From Acidobacteriota bacterium (GTDB lineage Bacteria > Acidobacteriota > Terriglobia > 20CM-2-55-15), in contig QHWY01000176.1 of the NCBI GenBank assembly GCA_003223875.1, positions 1-34,884 of the forward strand: a stretch of 34,884 bases of DNA, read 5' to 3'. Below, one piece after another: positions 7,664 through 15,528 of this stretch. Position numbers and translations under genes: made by a program. The stretch's first letter is position 1, and each line of letters opens with the position of its first letter. The notes beneath the pieces are model-generated. The model made no database searches, was not told where the DNA came from, and saw nothing but the letters and a program-made list of their open reading frames with translations.

Positions 7664-7996
7664 TCAGAACAGCAGCTTGAGCGCGAATTGAATCTGGCGC
7701 TCGCGGTTCGCCGTCTCGGTGATGACGCCGGCCGAGGCGTTAGCTGGCAGTACCTAAATACATCCAGGTTCGCGTGGAGCCGACATAAGGATTGGGACGT
7801 GTCCCCACCCGGGATGTACTCCATTCCCTGCCCAACCGTGACCCTCTCACGGGCCGGGCGGGTTCCGCCGCCGCTGAGGCATCCTGCGGGGTTCTGACAG
7901 GTCACTGGTCGAATCGTGTTCATATCCACGGAGGTCGAAACGTGATAGGACTGATTGCCGAGCAAAGCTACGCCTGCTTGCGCGCCCTTGTCAAGG
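7664..7996 (-). pseudogene. TonB-dependent receptor (Oar/OmpA-related type) remnant with internal deletion
   Basis: On the minus strand the frame reads GNQSYHVSTSVDMNTIRP, then TCQNPAGC, then EYIPGG. After a one-base insertion in a G run it continues in the next frame as TRPNPYVGSTRTWMYLGTAS. The first frame then shows ASAGVITETANRERQIQFAL and KLLF-stop (stop at 7664-7666). YVGNxS, NPYVG-T-Y and a C-terminal QFALK-aromatic beta-strand are typical of large Acidobacteriota TonB-dependent carboxypeptidase-like receptors of over 1000 residues. Nearly all of the barrel is missing, and two distant parts are joined. The aromatic residue at the very C-terminus is the outer-membrane sorting signal. 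Confidence 0.75.
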
Positions 7997-8027
7997 TATG
8001 CAGTGCACGTCTAAAGTAGTCGACGGA

Positions 8028-9326
8028 ATGCAAAGCGACGAAAACGAATTTTTGACGAGAACCGGCGCGGGTACGCCGATGGGCGAACTGTTTCGGCGGT
8101 ATTGGATTCCCGCAATGTTGGCGGACGACTTGCCGGGACGTGATGGCGCTCCGGTTCGTGTGAAGCTGCTCGGTGAAAATCTCGTCCCGTTCCACGATAC
8201 AGCCGGCAAGATCGCATTCATCAGCGAACATTGTCCGCATCGTGGCGCCTCGCTGTTTCTCGGCCGGAACGAGGAATACGGATTGAGGTGTGTGTACCAC
8301 GGCTGGAAATTCGATGTGACGGGAAAATGCGTCGACATGCCGTCGGAACCGATCGAAAGCAATTTCAAAGAGAAAATCCGCGCCAAATGCTATCCGGGCC
8401 TCGATCTCGGCGGCTTGATTTGGACCTACATGGGGCCGGCTGCGCTCATCCCGGCTGCACCGGAATTGGAGTGGGCCGTGGTATCCGGGGAACAGCGATA
8501 CTTATCGAGACGCTTCGAAGATTGCAACTATTTGCAGGCGTTGGAAGGCGGTATCGACTCCAGTCATGTCTCCAGCCTGCATCGCGACGCGGTTCTCGTT
8601 TCGCAGAAAAGAAAGGACAGCGTCCTCACCGGAAAGGGACAAGGTCGGGAACTCGTTCGAGCTGATACGGCGCCAAAGTTCGACATTACGGAAACCGACT
8701 ACGGCCTGCTGATTACTGCCAGAAGAAATGCGGGCGACAGCCACTATTATTGGAGGGCGACACACTGGCTGATGCCCTTCTACACCATGGTGCCTCCTTA
8801 CGGGGATAGTCCGCTTCGCGGTCATGCCTGGGTTCCTATTGACGAGGAGCATTGTTGGGTCTACAGCGTAAGCTGGCATCCCGTTCGCGCGCTCAGCAAA
8901 GACGAGGTTGCCGAAATGCGCGCCGGAGGTGGAATCCACACCGAAGTGATTCCCGGCACGAATCTGCCGAAGCAACACAAAGCGAACGATTACTTGATCG
9001 ACCGCGAACTGCAGAAGAGCGGCCTTTCCAACACCGGAATACGCGGCCTCGGCGTCCAGGACATCGCGGTGCAAGAAAGCATGGGAGCTATCGTCGATCG
9101 CACACAGGAACACCTGGGAACCAGTGATGCGGCTATTATTGCGGCGCGCCGCGTCCTCAAACGCGCGGCGGAAGGCGTACAACACAACGCGAGTCCTCCG
9201 GGCTTGCGGCCCGAGACTCAGCGCGTGCGAGCGATTTCGATCGTTCTTCCGAAAGAAGTTCCCTTTCAAGAAGGCGCCGGCGAGCTCCTCCTCGCACAAC
9301 CGGGCACATTTTTCGTGTCCACCTAG
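8028..9326 (+). CDS. Rieske-type aromatic ring-hydroxylating oxygenase, alpha subunit
   Basis: The product has 432 residues from ATG 8028. This start fits the family N-terminus (NEFLTRTGAGTPMGELFRRY); an ATG at 7998 is in frame but adds residues not seen in relatives. The N-terminal Rieske domain binds a 2Fe-2S cluster through C69-x-H71 and C88-x2-H91 (CPHRGASL and CVYHGWKF). The C-terminal catalytic domain carries LEGGIDSSHVSSLH, the Asp-His-x4-His type site for mononuclear iron. The domain layout and length match the phthalate 4,5-dioxygenase / vanillate demethylase group, which act on aromatic acids. Those enzymes need a reductase, and none is encoded in the window. It sits between the VOC and MFS genes, consistent with uptake and oxidation of an aromatic compound. 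The substrate is inferred only at class level. Confidence 0.9.
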   Translation: MQSDENEFLTRTGAGTPMGELFRRYWIPAMLADDLPGRDGAPVRVKLLGENLVPFHDTAGKIAFISEHCPHRGASLFLGRNEEYGLRCVYHGWKFDVTGKCVDMPSEPIESNFKEKIRAKCYPGLDLGGLIWTYMGPAALIPAAPELEWAVVSGEQRYLSRRFEDCNYLQALEGGIDSSHVSSLHRDAVLVSQKRKDSVLTGKGQGRELVRADTAPKFDITETDYGLLITARRNAGDSHYYWRATHWLMPFYTMVPPYGDSPLRGHAWVPIDEEHCWVYSVSWHPVRALSKDEVAEMRAGGGIHTEVIPGTNLPKQHKANDYLIDRELQKSGLSNTGIRGLGVQDIAVQESMGAIVDRTQEHLGTSDAAIIAARRVLKRAAEGVQHNASPPGLRPETQRVRAISIVLPKEVPFQEGAGELLLAQPGTFFVST

Positions 9327-9347
9327 AGGAACGTGTGAGCAAGGAAT

Positions 9348-9440
9348 ATTCCCCTCCTCGCAGAGGAGGGGTGGCGCGACAGCCAGCGGGCTGGCGCGCC
9401 GGGGTGGTCAGTTCGGCCGAAACGTTTCGCCGGTCTTCAT
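9348..9440. repeat. Family A palindromic repeat (copy 2, half element)
   Basis: It begins ATTCCCCTCCTCGCAGAGGA, identical to the left end of copy 3 at 27085. It continues through GGGGTGGTCAGTTCGGC and stops immediately before the AGGAG of the MFS gene. The inverted right end is absent, so this is a half copy. Confidence 0.8.
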
Positions 9441-9448
9441 AGGAGAAA

Positions 9449-10648
9449 ATGCGGCACATTTACTATGGCTGGTGGATTCTGGCCAGCTCGATTGTCATCG
9501 TTTACCTTTTCGGAACCGTCTTATTTGGGTTTCCTGCCTACTATCCATCCTTAATCACAACCTTCGGCTGGAGCCGGGGTCAACTCTTGTTCGGCAACAC
9601 CGTTTTGCAATGGACGTTCGGCCTCAGTGGGCTGGTGTGGGGGATTCTGGCGGAGAGGCGCGGAATCCGCTTCGTGTTATCGATCGGTTCTGGATTTGTT
9701 GCCGCGGCATGCCTTCTGTTCGGAAGGATGCAAGCGCTGTGGCAGCTCTATGCGATTTGCTTCGTCTTGGGCGCGGGACTTTCCGCTATGGGTTATCTCA
9801 CGAATCAGATGTTGCAAGCGCGTTGGTTCGCGAGCCGGCGAGGATTGGCACTGGGATTGGTCAATTCCGCGGGTGGCCTGAGCGGTAGCGCCGCCCCGGT
9901 GCTTTTGACGTTTCTCATCAGCCGTTTCGGTTGGCGTGCCGCAGTGAGTGTTACAGATGTCTTTTTATGGACGATTCCCTTCCTGTTGATCGTTTTCGTT
10001 ATCCGCGAACGTCCCGAGGAGACGATCAGTGATCACAAACAATTAAAGGTTTCTTCCGCACCGGCAGGTTTGAAGGAAGTTCTTCTGTCTCCCGTTTTAT
10101 GGATCGTGATTGGCTCTGTGTTTTTTGCCGCGGGAACTGTCGGAACAACTTTACATCTGCTGATGCTTCATCTGAGAGATTCCGGTTTCTCTTCACAAGC
10201 GGCGGCCGGCGTCATTAGTCTCGAGTTGGCATTCAGCTTTGCCGGCCGGTTGGGTTTCGGGATTCTGGCCGACCGTTTTTCGGCGCACAAGGTCGGTATT
10301 GGAACCTTCGCGCTGCTGGCGGCGTCATCGTTGTTGCTGTTCGTCATAAGCTTGCCCGGAATGGCTGTCGCCTTTGCCTTCCTTCAGGGTCTTGGTCACG
10401 GCGCGCTCGTTTCTTTTTTCCCGCTGATCTTGGCAGAAATATTCGGAATTGAGAAAAATTTTGGGCGGGTGCTGCCGATCGGGCATCTAGCGTACTCGAG
10501 TGGGCTCGGTACAATGCCGATCATCTCAGCCTATGCGTTTGACCGCACCGGTAGCTTCACGATCGGTTTCACGGTGAACAGCGTTATGACATGGCTCGCG
10601 GTATTCGGGCTGGTAGGGCTTCTCAGCCGAGAAGCTCCTCGATCTTGA
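9449..10648 (+). CDS. MFS transporter (OFA/monocarboxylate-like)
   Basis: The 399-residue inner-membrane protein has about 12 hydrophobic segments in two halves. The short N-terminus YYGWWILASS and the family-like pattern GxLxxRxGxRxVL (LAERRGIRFVLS) in the loop after helix 2 point to the major facilitator superfamily. The GYLTNQMLQARWFASRRGLA region is characteristic of oxalate/formate- and monocarboxylate-type antiporters. AGGAG at 9441-9445 gives the start, and a family A half repeat lies just upstream. It follows the Rieske oxygenase gene and probably carries the aromatic or organic acid used by the cluster. The 3' end overlaps the convergent Uma2 gene by 26 bases. Confidence 0.88.
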   Translation: MRHIYYGWWILASSIVIVYLFGTVLFGFPAYYPSLITTFGWSRGQLLFGNTVLQWTFGLSGLVWGILAERRGIRFVLSIGSGFVAAACLLFGRMQALWQLYAICFVLGAGLSAMGYLTNQMLQARWFASRRGLALGLVNSAGGLSGSAAPVLLTFLISRFGWRAAVSVTDVFLWTIPFLLIVFVIRERPEETISDHKQLKVSSAPAGLKEVLLSPVLWIVIGSVFFAAGTVGTTLHLLMLHLRDSGFSSQAAAGVISLELAFSFAGRLGFGILADRFSAHKVGIGTFALLAASSLLLFVISLPGMAVAFAFLQGLGHGALVSFFPLILAEIFGIEKNFGRVLPIGHLAYSSGLGTMPIISAYAFDRTGSFTIGFTVNSVMTWLAVFGLVGLLSREAPRS

Positions 10649-11183
10649 AGAGAACTTCAGGGAAAGCGGCAAGGGAAATCAATTCCCCACGATGGAATGT
10701 CAGAGACGTTGAGTATGTTTCCGGACCAGGTTTTCGGTAAACCAGGATCAGATCCTCTTGAAGGTTCTCGATCCATACCTCGGACACACCGGATTTTGCG
10801 TAGAGCGGCATCTTTCGATTGCGATCGTAGCGGAGCGTGGTGTCGGAAATCTCGATAACGAGAAGCGTGTCTTCCGGAGAAATACGCTTACCCCCGTAGT
10901 AATCCTCGCGCGGCCGCGCGAGCAATATATCGGGCTGCGGTTCGGTATATCGGCTCAGGCGAACAGGATTCTGCACGCTTACAACGACCCTCCCTGCCAG
11001 ACGAGCGCTGAACAGAGCGGTTGCGCGATTCACGCACCCGATATGGCGGTCACCAACCGGGCTCATCTCGATGATCTCGCCTTCGATAAGTTCCAGTCGA
11101 GCCTCGGGATGAAAAATACCGGCCTCACCCATCCGGTGATACTCCTCAACCGTAAACAGCTTTTTGGCGACTTCTGTTTCCAT
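10623..11183 (-). CDS. Uma2-family (DUF820) putative restriction-endonuclease-fold protein
   Basis: The 186-residue product has the Uma2 pattern. It starts with FTVEEYHRMGEAGIF and RLELIEGEIIEMSPVGDRH. A PD-(D/E)xK-like core follows: PQPDILLARP, then LLVIEISDTTLRYDR, and YAKSGVSEVWI near the end. The Asp of QPD and the Glu of VIEIS would bind metal. The biological role of the family is not settled. It is abundant in Cyanobacteria and Acidobacteriota, often in many copies. The ATG at 11183 follows GAGG closely. The gene converges on and overlaps the MFS gene, so the two probably share no regulation. Confidence 0.9.
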   Translation of the reverse strand: METEVAKKLFTVEEYHRMGEAGIFHPEARLELIEGEIIEMSPVGDRHIGCVNRATALFSARLAGRVVVSVQNPVRLSRYTEPQPDILLARPREDYYGGKRISPEDTLLVIEISDTTLRYDRNRKMPLYAKSGVSEVWIENLQEDLILVYRKPGPETYSTSLTFHRGELISLAAFPEVLFKIEELLG

Positions 11184-11340
11184 AGGACCTCGGTGTTAAA
11201 GAGAATATCGCATCGCCGCATTTTCCGCACGAGGAGTGAAGCAGGCGGCGTGCCGCTCTAAGTGAATGGATCGAGGATGAAAGTCCGTAAAACAACGGAA
11301 AATCAATCCGCGAAATCGGCGATTCCGCGGAAATCAGCTT

Positions 11341-11829
11341 TCAATGCGGGACGGCGAAAGCATTGATGGATCCGTGAATCAGCACGATCTTCCAGTCGTT
11401 GCCGGATTTCCGGAAGAGCGTCGTGTTCATTCCTATCCTTTTATTCACACCGTCGTCGATGGTGTAGGCGAAGGCGGCCCATGCCGTGTCGCCCCACGTT
11501 CCAGTCGCCACGTCGTGGACGCTCATTTTCCTTTTGGGCGTGGCGCTCATCTGGCGATTGACAAAATACAACGCGAACATCTTGCTGGTTAATTCGTGCC
11601 CGTCTTCATCCACCCATAGAATGTCGTCAGCAAATGCTTTTTCGAAATAACCAATGTCGCCTTTGTTGTACGCATCGACTCCAGCTTGGACGAGACTCAC
11701 CAAAGGACCCGGTGGAGGCGGTGCCGGACTCCGGCCGTGTATGGAACGTCCTCCCAATCCGGGAGCCTGAGCGAGAGCAACAAATCCCATTATCAAGATG
11801 ACCGCGGACAACACAACCAGTCTCCTCAT
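11341..11829 (-). CDS. Secreted SnoaL/DUF4440-like (NTF2-fold) protein
   Basis: The 162-residue product has a signal peptide (MRRLVVLSAVILIMGFVALAQA), a Gly/Pro-rich linker and an NTF2-like domain. The domain contains QAGVDAYNKGDIGYFEKAFA, DDILWVDEDGHELTSK and a final FRKSGNDWKIVLIHGS, the usual beta-strand pattern of DUF4440/SnoaL proteins. These are small cone-shaped domains acting as isomerases, hydrolases or ligand binders. No catalytic set can be assigned. AGGAG a few bases before the ATG supports the start. The gene is 41 bases downstream of the DctA-type symporter on the same strand and may be cotranscribed with it. Confidence 0.8.
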   Translation of the reverse strand: MRRLVVLSAVILIMGFVALAQAPGLGGRSIHGRSPAPPPPGPLVSLVQAGVDAYNKGDIGYFEKAFADDILWVDEDGHELTSKMFALYFVNRQMSATPKRKMSVHDVATGTWGDTAWAAFAYTIDDGVNKRIGMNTTLFRKSGNDWKIVLIHGSINAFAVPH

Positions 11830-11870
11830 GAGAATCTCCTAACGGAAGTTGTATCGAAGATCACGCAATG

Positions 11871-13169
11871 TTACGAAGTAGGCTGGAGTCTTTGTTGTAA
11901 GACTTCGGCGTCGAGCTCCTTTTCCCAGCGCGCGATGACTAATGTAGCGACGCCATTGCCGATCACGTTGACGGCAGCGCGAAACATGCTCATGAAGCGG
12001 TCGATGCCAAGAATCAGGGCCATCCCGGCGACAGGGATTGATGGCACCACCATCAATGTTCCGACCAAAGCGATGAAGGATGCGCCTTGCACGCCGCTGG
12101 CTCCCTTTGAGGTGAGTGTCGCGACGGCAAAGATGCTCAATTGCTGCGTAAGCGTCAGTGATGTATTGGTGGCCTGAGCGACGAAAAGCGCCGCCATGAT
12201 CATATAGAGACAGCTTCCGTCGGTATTGAAGGTGTAGCCCGTCGGCATCACCAATCCGACCAGAGCCTTCGAGCATCCCAGCTTTTCCAATTTCGACATC
12301 AGCATGGGCAGCACGGGTTCCGACGAACTGAGCGACAACACAAGGACGATCTCTTCTCGAATGTACTTGAGGAACTTGAAGATGCTGAAGCCTGCCATCC
12401 ACGCAATCGCTCCCAGCACTACCACGACGAATACAGTGCAAGTTGCCCAGAACGTCAGGACCAATTTGGCCAACGGTCCAAGCGAGCCGAGGCCATAGCG
12501 TCCGACAGTGAACGCCATTGCGCCAAACGCGCCTATGGGAGCGAAACGCATCAATATATTGACGACGCCGAACACCGCCTGCGTTAGCGCCTCAATAACG
12601 TCGACCAGAGGCTTGCAGCGCGCTCCCATGCTCGACAAGGCAAAGCCAAACAGAAGCGAAACCAGGACGACGCTCAAAATGCTTCCTCGCGCAAAGGCAT
12701 CGACAACCGTTGTCGGAATCATCTGAAGGAGAAAGTCCGTAACGGTTTGCGCTTTGGCCTGCCCCGCATAGGTAGTCACCGCGGCGGCATCAAGCGTCGC
12801 AGGATTCGCGTTAAAGCCGGCGCCTGTTGGAATGAGATTTCCAATCGCGGTCGCGAACAATAGCGCAACAGTCGTGACCACTTCAAAATACAGCAGCGCC
12901 TTACCGCCCACACGACCGACCTTCCTTAAATTGCCCATGCCGGCGATCCCGGTAACGACCGTGCAAAAGATCACGAGGGTGATAATCATCGAGATGAGCC
13001 GGATAAACGCATCGCCCAGCGGCCGCATAGCTACCGCCGTATTGGGCCGGACATAGCCCAACACAATCGCGATCGCTACCGCAGCAACAACCTGCACCCA
13101 CAGGTTTCGATAGAAAGCCTTCCTGGGTTGGACTTCGCTTTTCGGAGTCTCTTCGAGAGTTACCCGCAT
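11871..13169 (-). CDS. Dicarboxylate:cation symporter (DAACS family, DctA/GltP-like)
   Basis: The product has 432 residues from ATG 13169 (MRVTLEETPK). The longer open frame reaching 13676 covers the start of the divergent cytochrome gene and is rejected. Conserved DAACS elements are present. SLSSSEPVLPMLMSKLEKLG is the serine-rich re-entrant hairpin 1. VMPTGYTFNTDGSCLYMIMA carries the NMDGT-like site, here NTDGS. TSKGASGVQGASFIA is hairpin 2, and DRFMSMFRAAVNVIGN carries the substrate-binding Asp, Arg and Asn. The protein would import C4-dicarboxylates or acidic amino acids with protons or sodium. The conservative change from NMDGT to NTDGS is worth noting, because the Met belongs to the sodium site in glutamate transporters. 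It is divergent from the cytochrome/copper-protein gene. Confidence 0.92.
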   Translation of the reverse strand: MRVTLEETPKSEVQPRKAFYRNLWVQVVAAVAIAIVLGYVRPNTAVAMRPLGDAFIRLISMIITLVIFCTVVTGIAGMGNLRKVGRVGGKALLYFEVVTTVALLFATAIGNLIPTGAGFNANPATLDAAAVTTYAGQAKAQTVTDFLLQMIPTTVVDAFARGSILSVVLVSLLFGFALSSMGARCKPLVDVIEALTQAVFGVVNILMRFAPIGAFGAMAFTVGRYGLGSLGPLAKLVLTFWATCTVFVVVVLGAIAWMAGFSIFKFLKYIREEIVLVLSLSSSEPVLPMLMSKLEKLGCSKALVGLVMPTGYTFNTDGSCLYMIMAALFVAQATNTSLTLTQQLSIFAVATLTSKGASGVQGASFIALVGTLMVVPSIPVAGMALILGIDRFMSMFRAAVNVIGNGVATLVIARWEKELDAEVLQQRLQPTS

Positions 13170-13266
13170 TATCGTCTGTTGTGCTGGGACAATAGTCCAC
13201 ACGCTCAACCGAGTCAAGCGGTAAAGGCCGAGTATAGTGCCACTGAAATCTGCGCAGTTTCGCAAA

Positions 13267-13295
13267 TTGACATTTCGGCATCGGACTGTTTGAAT
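13267..13295 (+). promoter_or_regulatory. Predicted promoter for the cytochrome c/copper protein gene
   Basis: TTGACA at 13267-13272 is a perfect -35. TTGAAT at 13290-13295 after a 17-base spacer is a moderate -10. It lies 43 bases upstream of ATG 13338, in the divergent interval with the symporter gene. Confidence 0.4.
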
Positions 13296-13337
13296 GAGAC
13301 TGAAGATTTCCGGAAATTCCCGGATAGGGAGACGCCC

Positions 13338-14621
13338 ATGAAAGCTCGGTTCTTGTTGGTACTTTCTGTCGGCCTGACAATTCCCGTGACTGCAGCCGTG
13401 GCGCAAGATGTGACGTTCACCAAAGACGTCGCGCCGATCCTGCAGCGTTCCTGCCAGAATTGTCATCGGCCTGGGTCTATTGCCCCCATGCCGTTGCTGA
13501 CTTACGAACAGGTCCGGCCGTGGGCCAGAGCGATCAAACAGAACGTGGTGCTTCGGAATATGCCGCCCTGGCACATTGATCCCAACATCGGAATCCACGA
13601 ATTCTCCAATAGCGTGGCCCTTTCCGACGCCGAGATCGCGACGATCGCCAAATGGGTGGACGCCGGCGCTCCCCAAGGAAATCCGGCCGACATGCCGCCG
13701 CCACGCAAGTTCGACGACAATGACCGATGGAATATCGGCACGCCCGATCTGATTGTCGAGATGCCCCAGGATTTCGTCGTCCCGGCGAAAGGGCCCGACC
13801 GGTGGCCGAACATTGTCGCCGATCCCGGCTTTACGGAGGACCGGTATATCAAAGCCGTCGAATTAAAGCCGGTGCGAGGCTACAAAACAATTCACCACGG
13901 CGGCCTGACCCTCATTTATCCGGATGGAACGCAAGCCATGATTCAGGAGTACGGAATCGGAAAGAACGCTGAAGTGTTCCCCGATGGATCGGGCCGTTTG
14001 ATAACAGCGGGCACGAAAATTAGTTTCAGCCCGCATTTCCACTCCTACGGCGAAGAAACAATGGCCAATCTTGCTGTCGCGTTCAAGTTTTATCCGAAGG
14101 GATACGTGCCGAAGTATGTCGCGATTACGACATTGGCCGGCGACGATTACGATGTCGATCTACCTGCAAATACCGACAATATCCGAACCGATACCTATAT
14201 AACTCTGACCAAGCCGACGCGCGTTTTTTCCTGGGAGCCTCACATGCACACCCGTGGCAAGGCTATGTGCATGGAGGTGATTTACCCTTTCGCCGGCAGG
14301 AGAGCCGGAGGCAGCAAAGTTGAGACCTTGAACTGCGTCTTCAACTACAAATTCAACTGGATGATCGTCTACGAGTACGCGCCTGACGTGCAGCCGCTGC
14401 TGCCGGCCGGCTCGGTTGTTCACTTCATTAGTTGGCACGATAACACCGTGAAGAAGGAAGGCGATCCCGATAATTGGATCGGATTTGGCCAACGAACGAT
14501 CGACGAGATGAGCCACGCCTGGCTCACATATTTCTTCCTATCCGAAGAAGAGTTCCAGCAAGCCGTGGCTGAGCGGAATGCGCAAGCGAAGGAAAAGTTG
14601 TCGGCCAGCGCCGGCCAATAA
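13338..14621 (+). CDS. Secreted cytochrome c domain fused to a copper type II ascorbate-dependent monooxygenase-like domain
   Basis: The 427-residue product has a signal peptide ending near VAAVAQ. A short c-type haem domain follows with CQNCH (C39, C42, H43) and a downstream methionine in LRNMPPWH as likely axial ligand. The remaining 300 residues contain spaced histidine motifs: HHGG (186-187), SPHFHSYG (H233, H235), PHMHTRG (H302, H304) and SWHDN near the end. The pattern resembles the two-copper fold of peptidylglycine/dopamine-type monooxygenases and is widespread as an unstudied fusion in Acidobacteriota. A redox enzyme in the periplasm, with haem feeding electrons to copper, is a reasonable inference. 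GGGAG lies before ATG 13338. The next gene begins 10 bases after the stop, so the two form an operon. Confidence 0.85.
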   Translation: MKARFLLVLSVGLTIPVTAAVAQDVTFTKDVAPILQRSCQNCHRPGSIAPMPLLTYEQVRPWARAIKQNVVLRNMPPWHIDPNIGIHEFSNSVALSDAEIATIAKWVDAGAPQGNPADMPPPRKFDDNDRWNIGTPDLIVEMPQDFVVPAKGPDRWPNIVADPGFTEDRYIKAVELKPVRGYKTIHHGGLTLIYPDGTQAMIQEYGIGKNAEVFPDGSGRLITAGTKISFSPHFHSYGEETMANLAVAFKFYPKGYVPKYVAITTLAGDDYDVDLPANTDNIRTDTYITLTKPTRVFSWEPHMHTRGKAMCMEVIYPFAGRRAGGSKVETLNCVFNYKFNWMIVYEYAPDVQPLLPAGSVVHFISWHDNTVKKEGDPDNWIGFGQRTIDEMSHAWLTYFFLSEEEFQQAVAERNAQAKEKLSASAGQ

Positions 14622-14631
14622 AGGAAGCGGC

Positions 14632-15453
14632 ATGTGGTTCTTGATCGCTGCGCTGTTACTTATATCAACGCCTCGCGCTGCCGCGGGACAAATTCCATTT
14701 GAAACCTCGACGGGACCGATTCCATACAACGGGCAATATAACCGCGGGCAGGATGTTGTGCCCTCATACGACGGCTGGAAGGCGAATCCCGATGGCACGT
14801 TCTCCATGTTTTTTGGTTACATGAACCGCAACTATGAAGAACAGCTCGACATCGACATTGGGGCGAACAACAACGTTGACGGCGGCGACCGCGGCCAGCC
14901 GACACATTTCTATCCGCGGAGGCACTGGTTCGTCTTCAAGGTGGTGGTACCTAAAGATTGGCCCCTCGATAAAAAGGTAACGTGGACGGTGAGCATTCGC
15001 GGAAAGACGAACACGGCCAAAGGTTGGCTTCAGCCGGATTGGGAGCTGAGCAACGAAGTCATGATGGAGAACGTGGGAGCGGGAAACCTCTATCCGAACA
15101 ACGAAGCACCGGTGGTTACGGGCTCTGGCCCGCAAGCGATCGCGCTTCCAGCCACCATTGCGTTATCGGCGGTCGCTCGAGACGATCTACTTCCCCGACC
15201 TCGAGGACAGCGCAATTCAGCCGAAGCCAGTGTTGAGGCGCAGGGATTGTCTGTTCAATGGATCCAGTATCGCGGACCCGGACCAATAACTTTCAGTGCT
15301 CCGGCCCGCGTCGCGACGTCAACCCCAACGACACGCAGCGTTACCTCGACGACGGTCGCCACCTTCAAAGTCCCAGGTGTCTACGTTGTGCGTGCGGTTG
15401 CCAGTGATGCTGCGTTGGAAAGCTTTCACGATATTACCGTAACTGTTAGATAA
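14632..15453 (+). CDS. Secreted protein, conserved partner of the cytochrome/copper protein
   Basis: The 273-residue protein has a signal peptide (MWFLIAALLLISTPRAAAG) and two parts. Residues 20-170 contain GWKANPDGTFSMFFGYMNRN and HFYPRRHWFVFKVVVPKDW. The second part has the look of an immunoglobulin/PKD-like beta domain ending VYVVRAVASDAALES and FHDITVTVR. No catalytic motif is evident. The ATG at 14632 follows AAAGGAAG. The 10-base gap from the upstream gene makes cotranscription likely. In relatives the same kind of protein accompanies the cytochrome/copper fusion, so a structural or binding role in the same periplasmic process is inferred. Confidence 0.75.
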   Translation: MWFLIAALLLISTPRAAAGQIPFETSTGPIPYNGQYNRGQDVVPSYDGWKANPDGTFSMFFGYMNRNYEEQLDIDIGANNNVDGGDRGQPTHFYPRRHWFVFKVVVPKDWPLDKKVTWTVSIRGKTNTAKGWLQPDWELSNEVMMENVGAGNLYPNNEAPVVTGSGPQAIALPATIALSAVARDDLLPRPRGQRNSAEASVEAQGLSVQWIQYRGPGPITFSAPARVATSTPTTRSVTSTTVATFKVPGVYVVRAVASDAALESFHDITVTVR

Positions 15454-15528
15454 GTACTGGAACCGATCTACCTCCCTTTCGTTTCGTCATTGCCTGGATA
15501 CCGCCAACAGTGCTCGCGCCAGGGCAAT

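Noticed and set aside
7045..7965. 306-codon minus-strand ORF across the VOC gene end
   Set aside because: Only its N-terminal part is meaningful, as a TonB-receptor remnant; the rest is the family A repeat and the antisense of the VOC gene.
8502..9299. 265-codon minus-strand ORF
   Set aside because: Antisense of the Rieske oxygenase catalytic domain; no motif of its own.
13170..13676. N-terminal extension of the dicarboxylate symporter frame
   Set aside because: The extra 169 codons overlap the start and haem domain of the divergent cytochrome gene and have no DAACS similarity; ATG 13169 gives the normal length.
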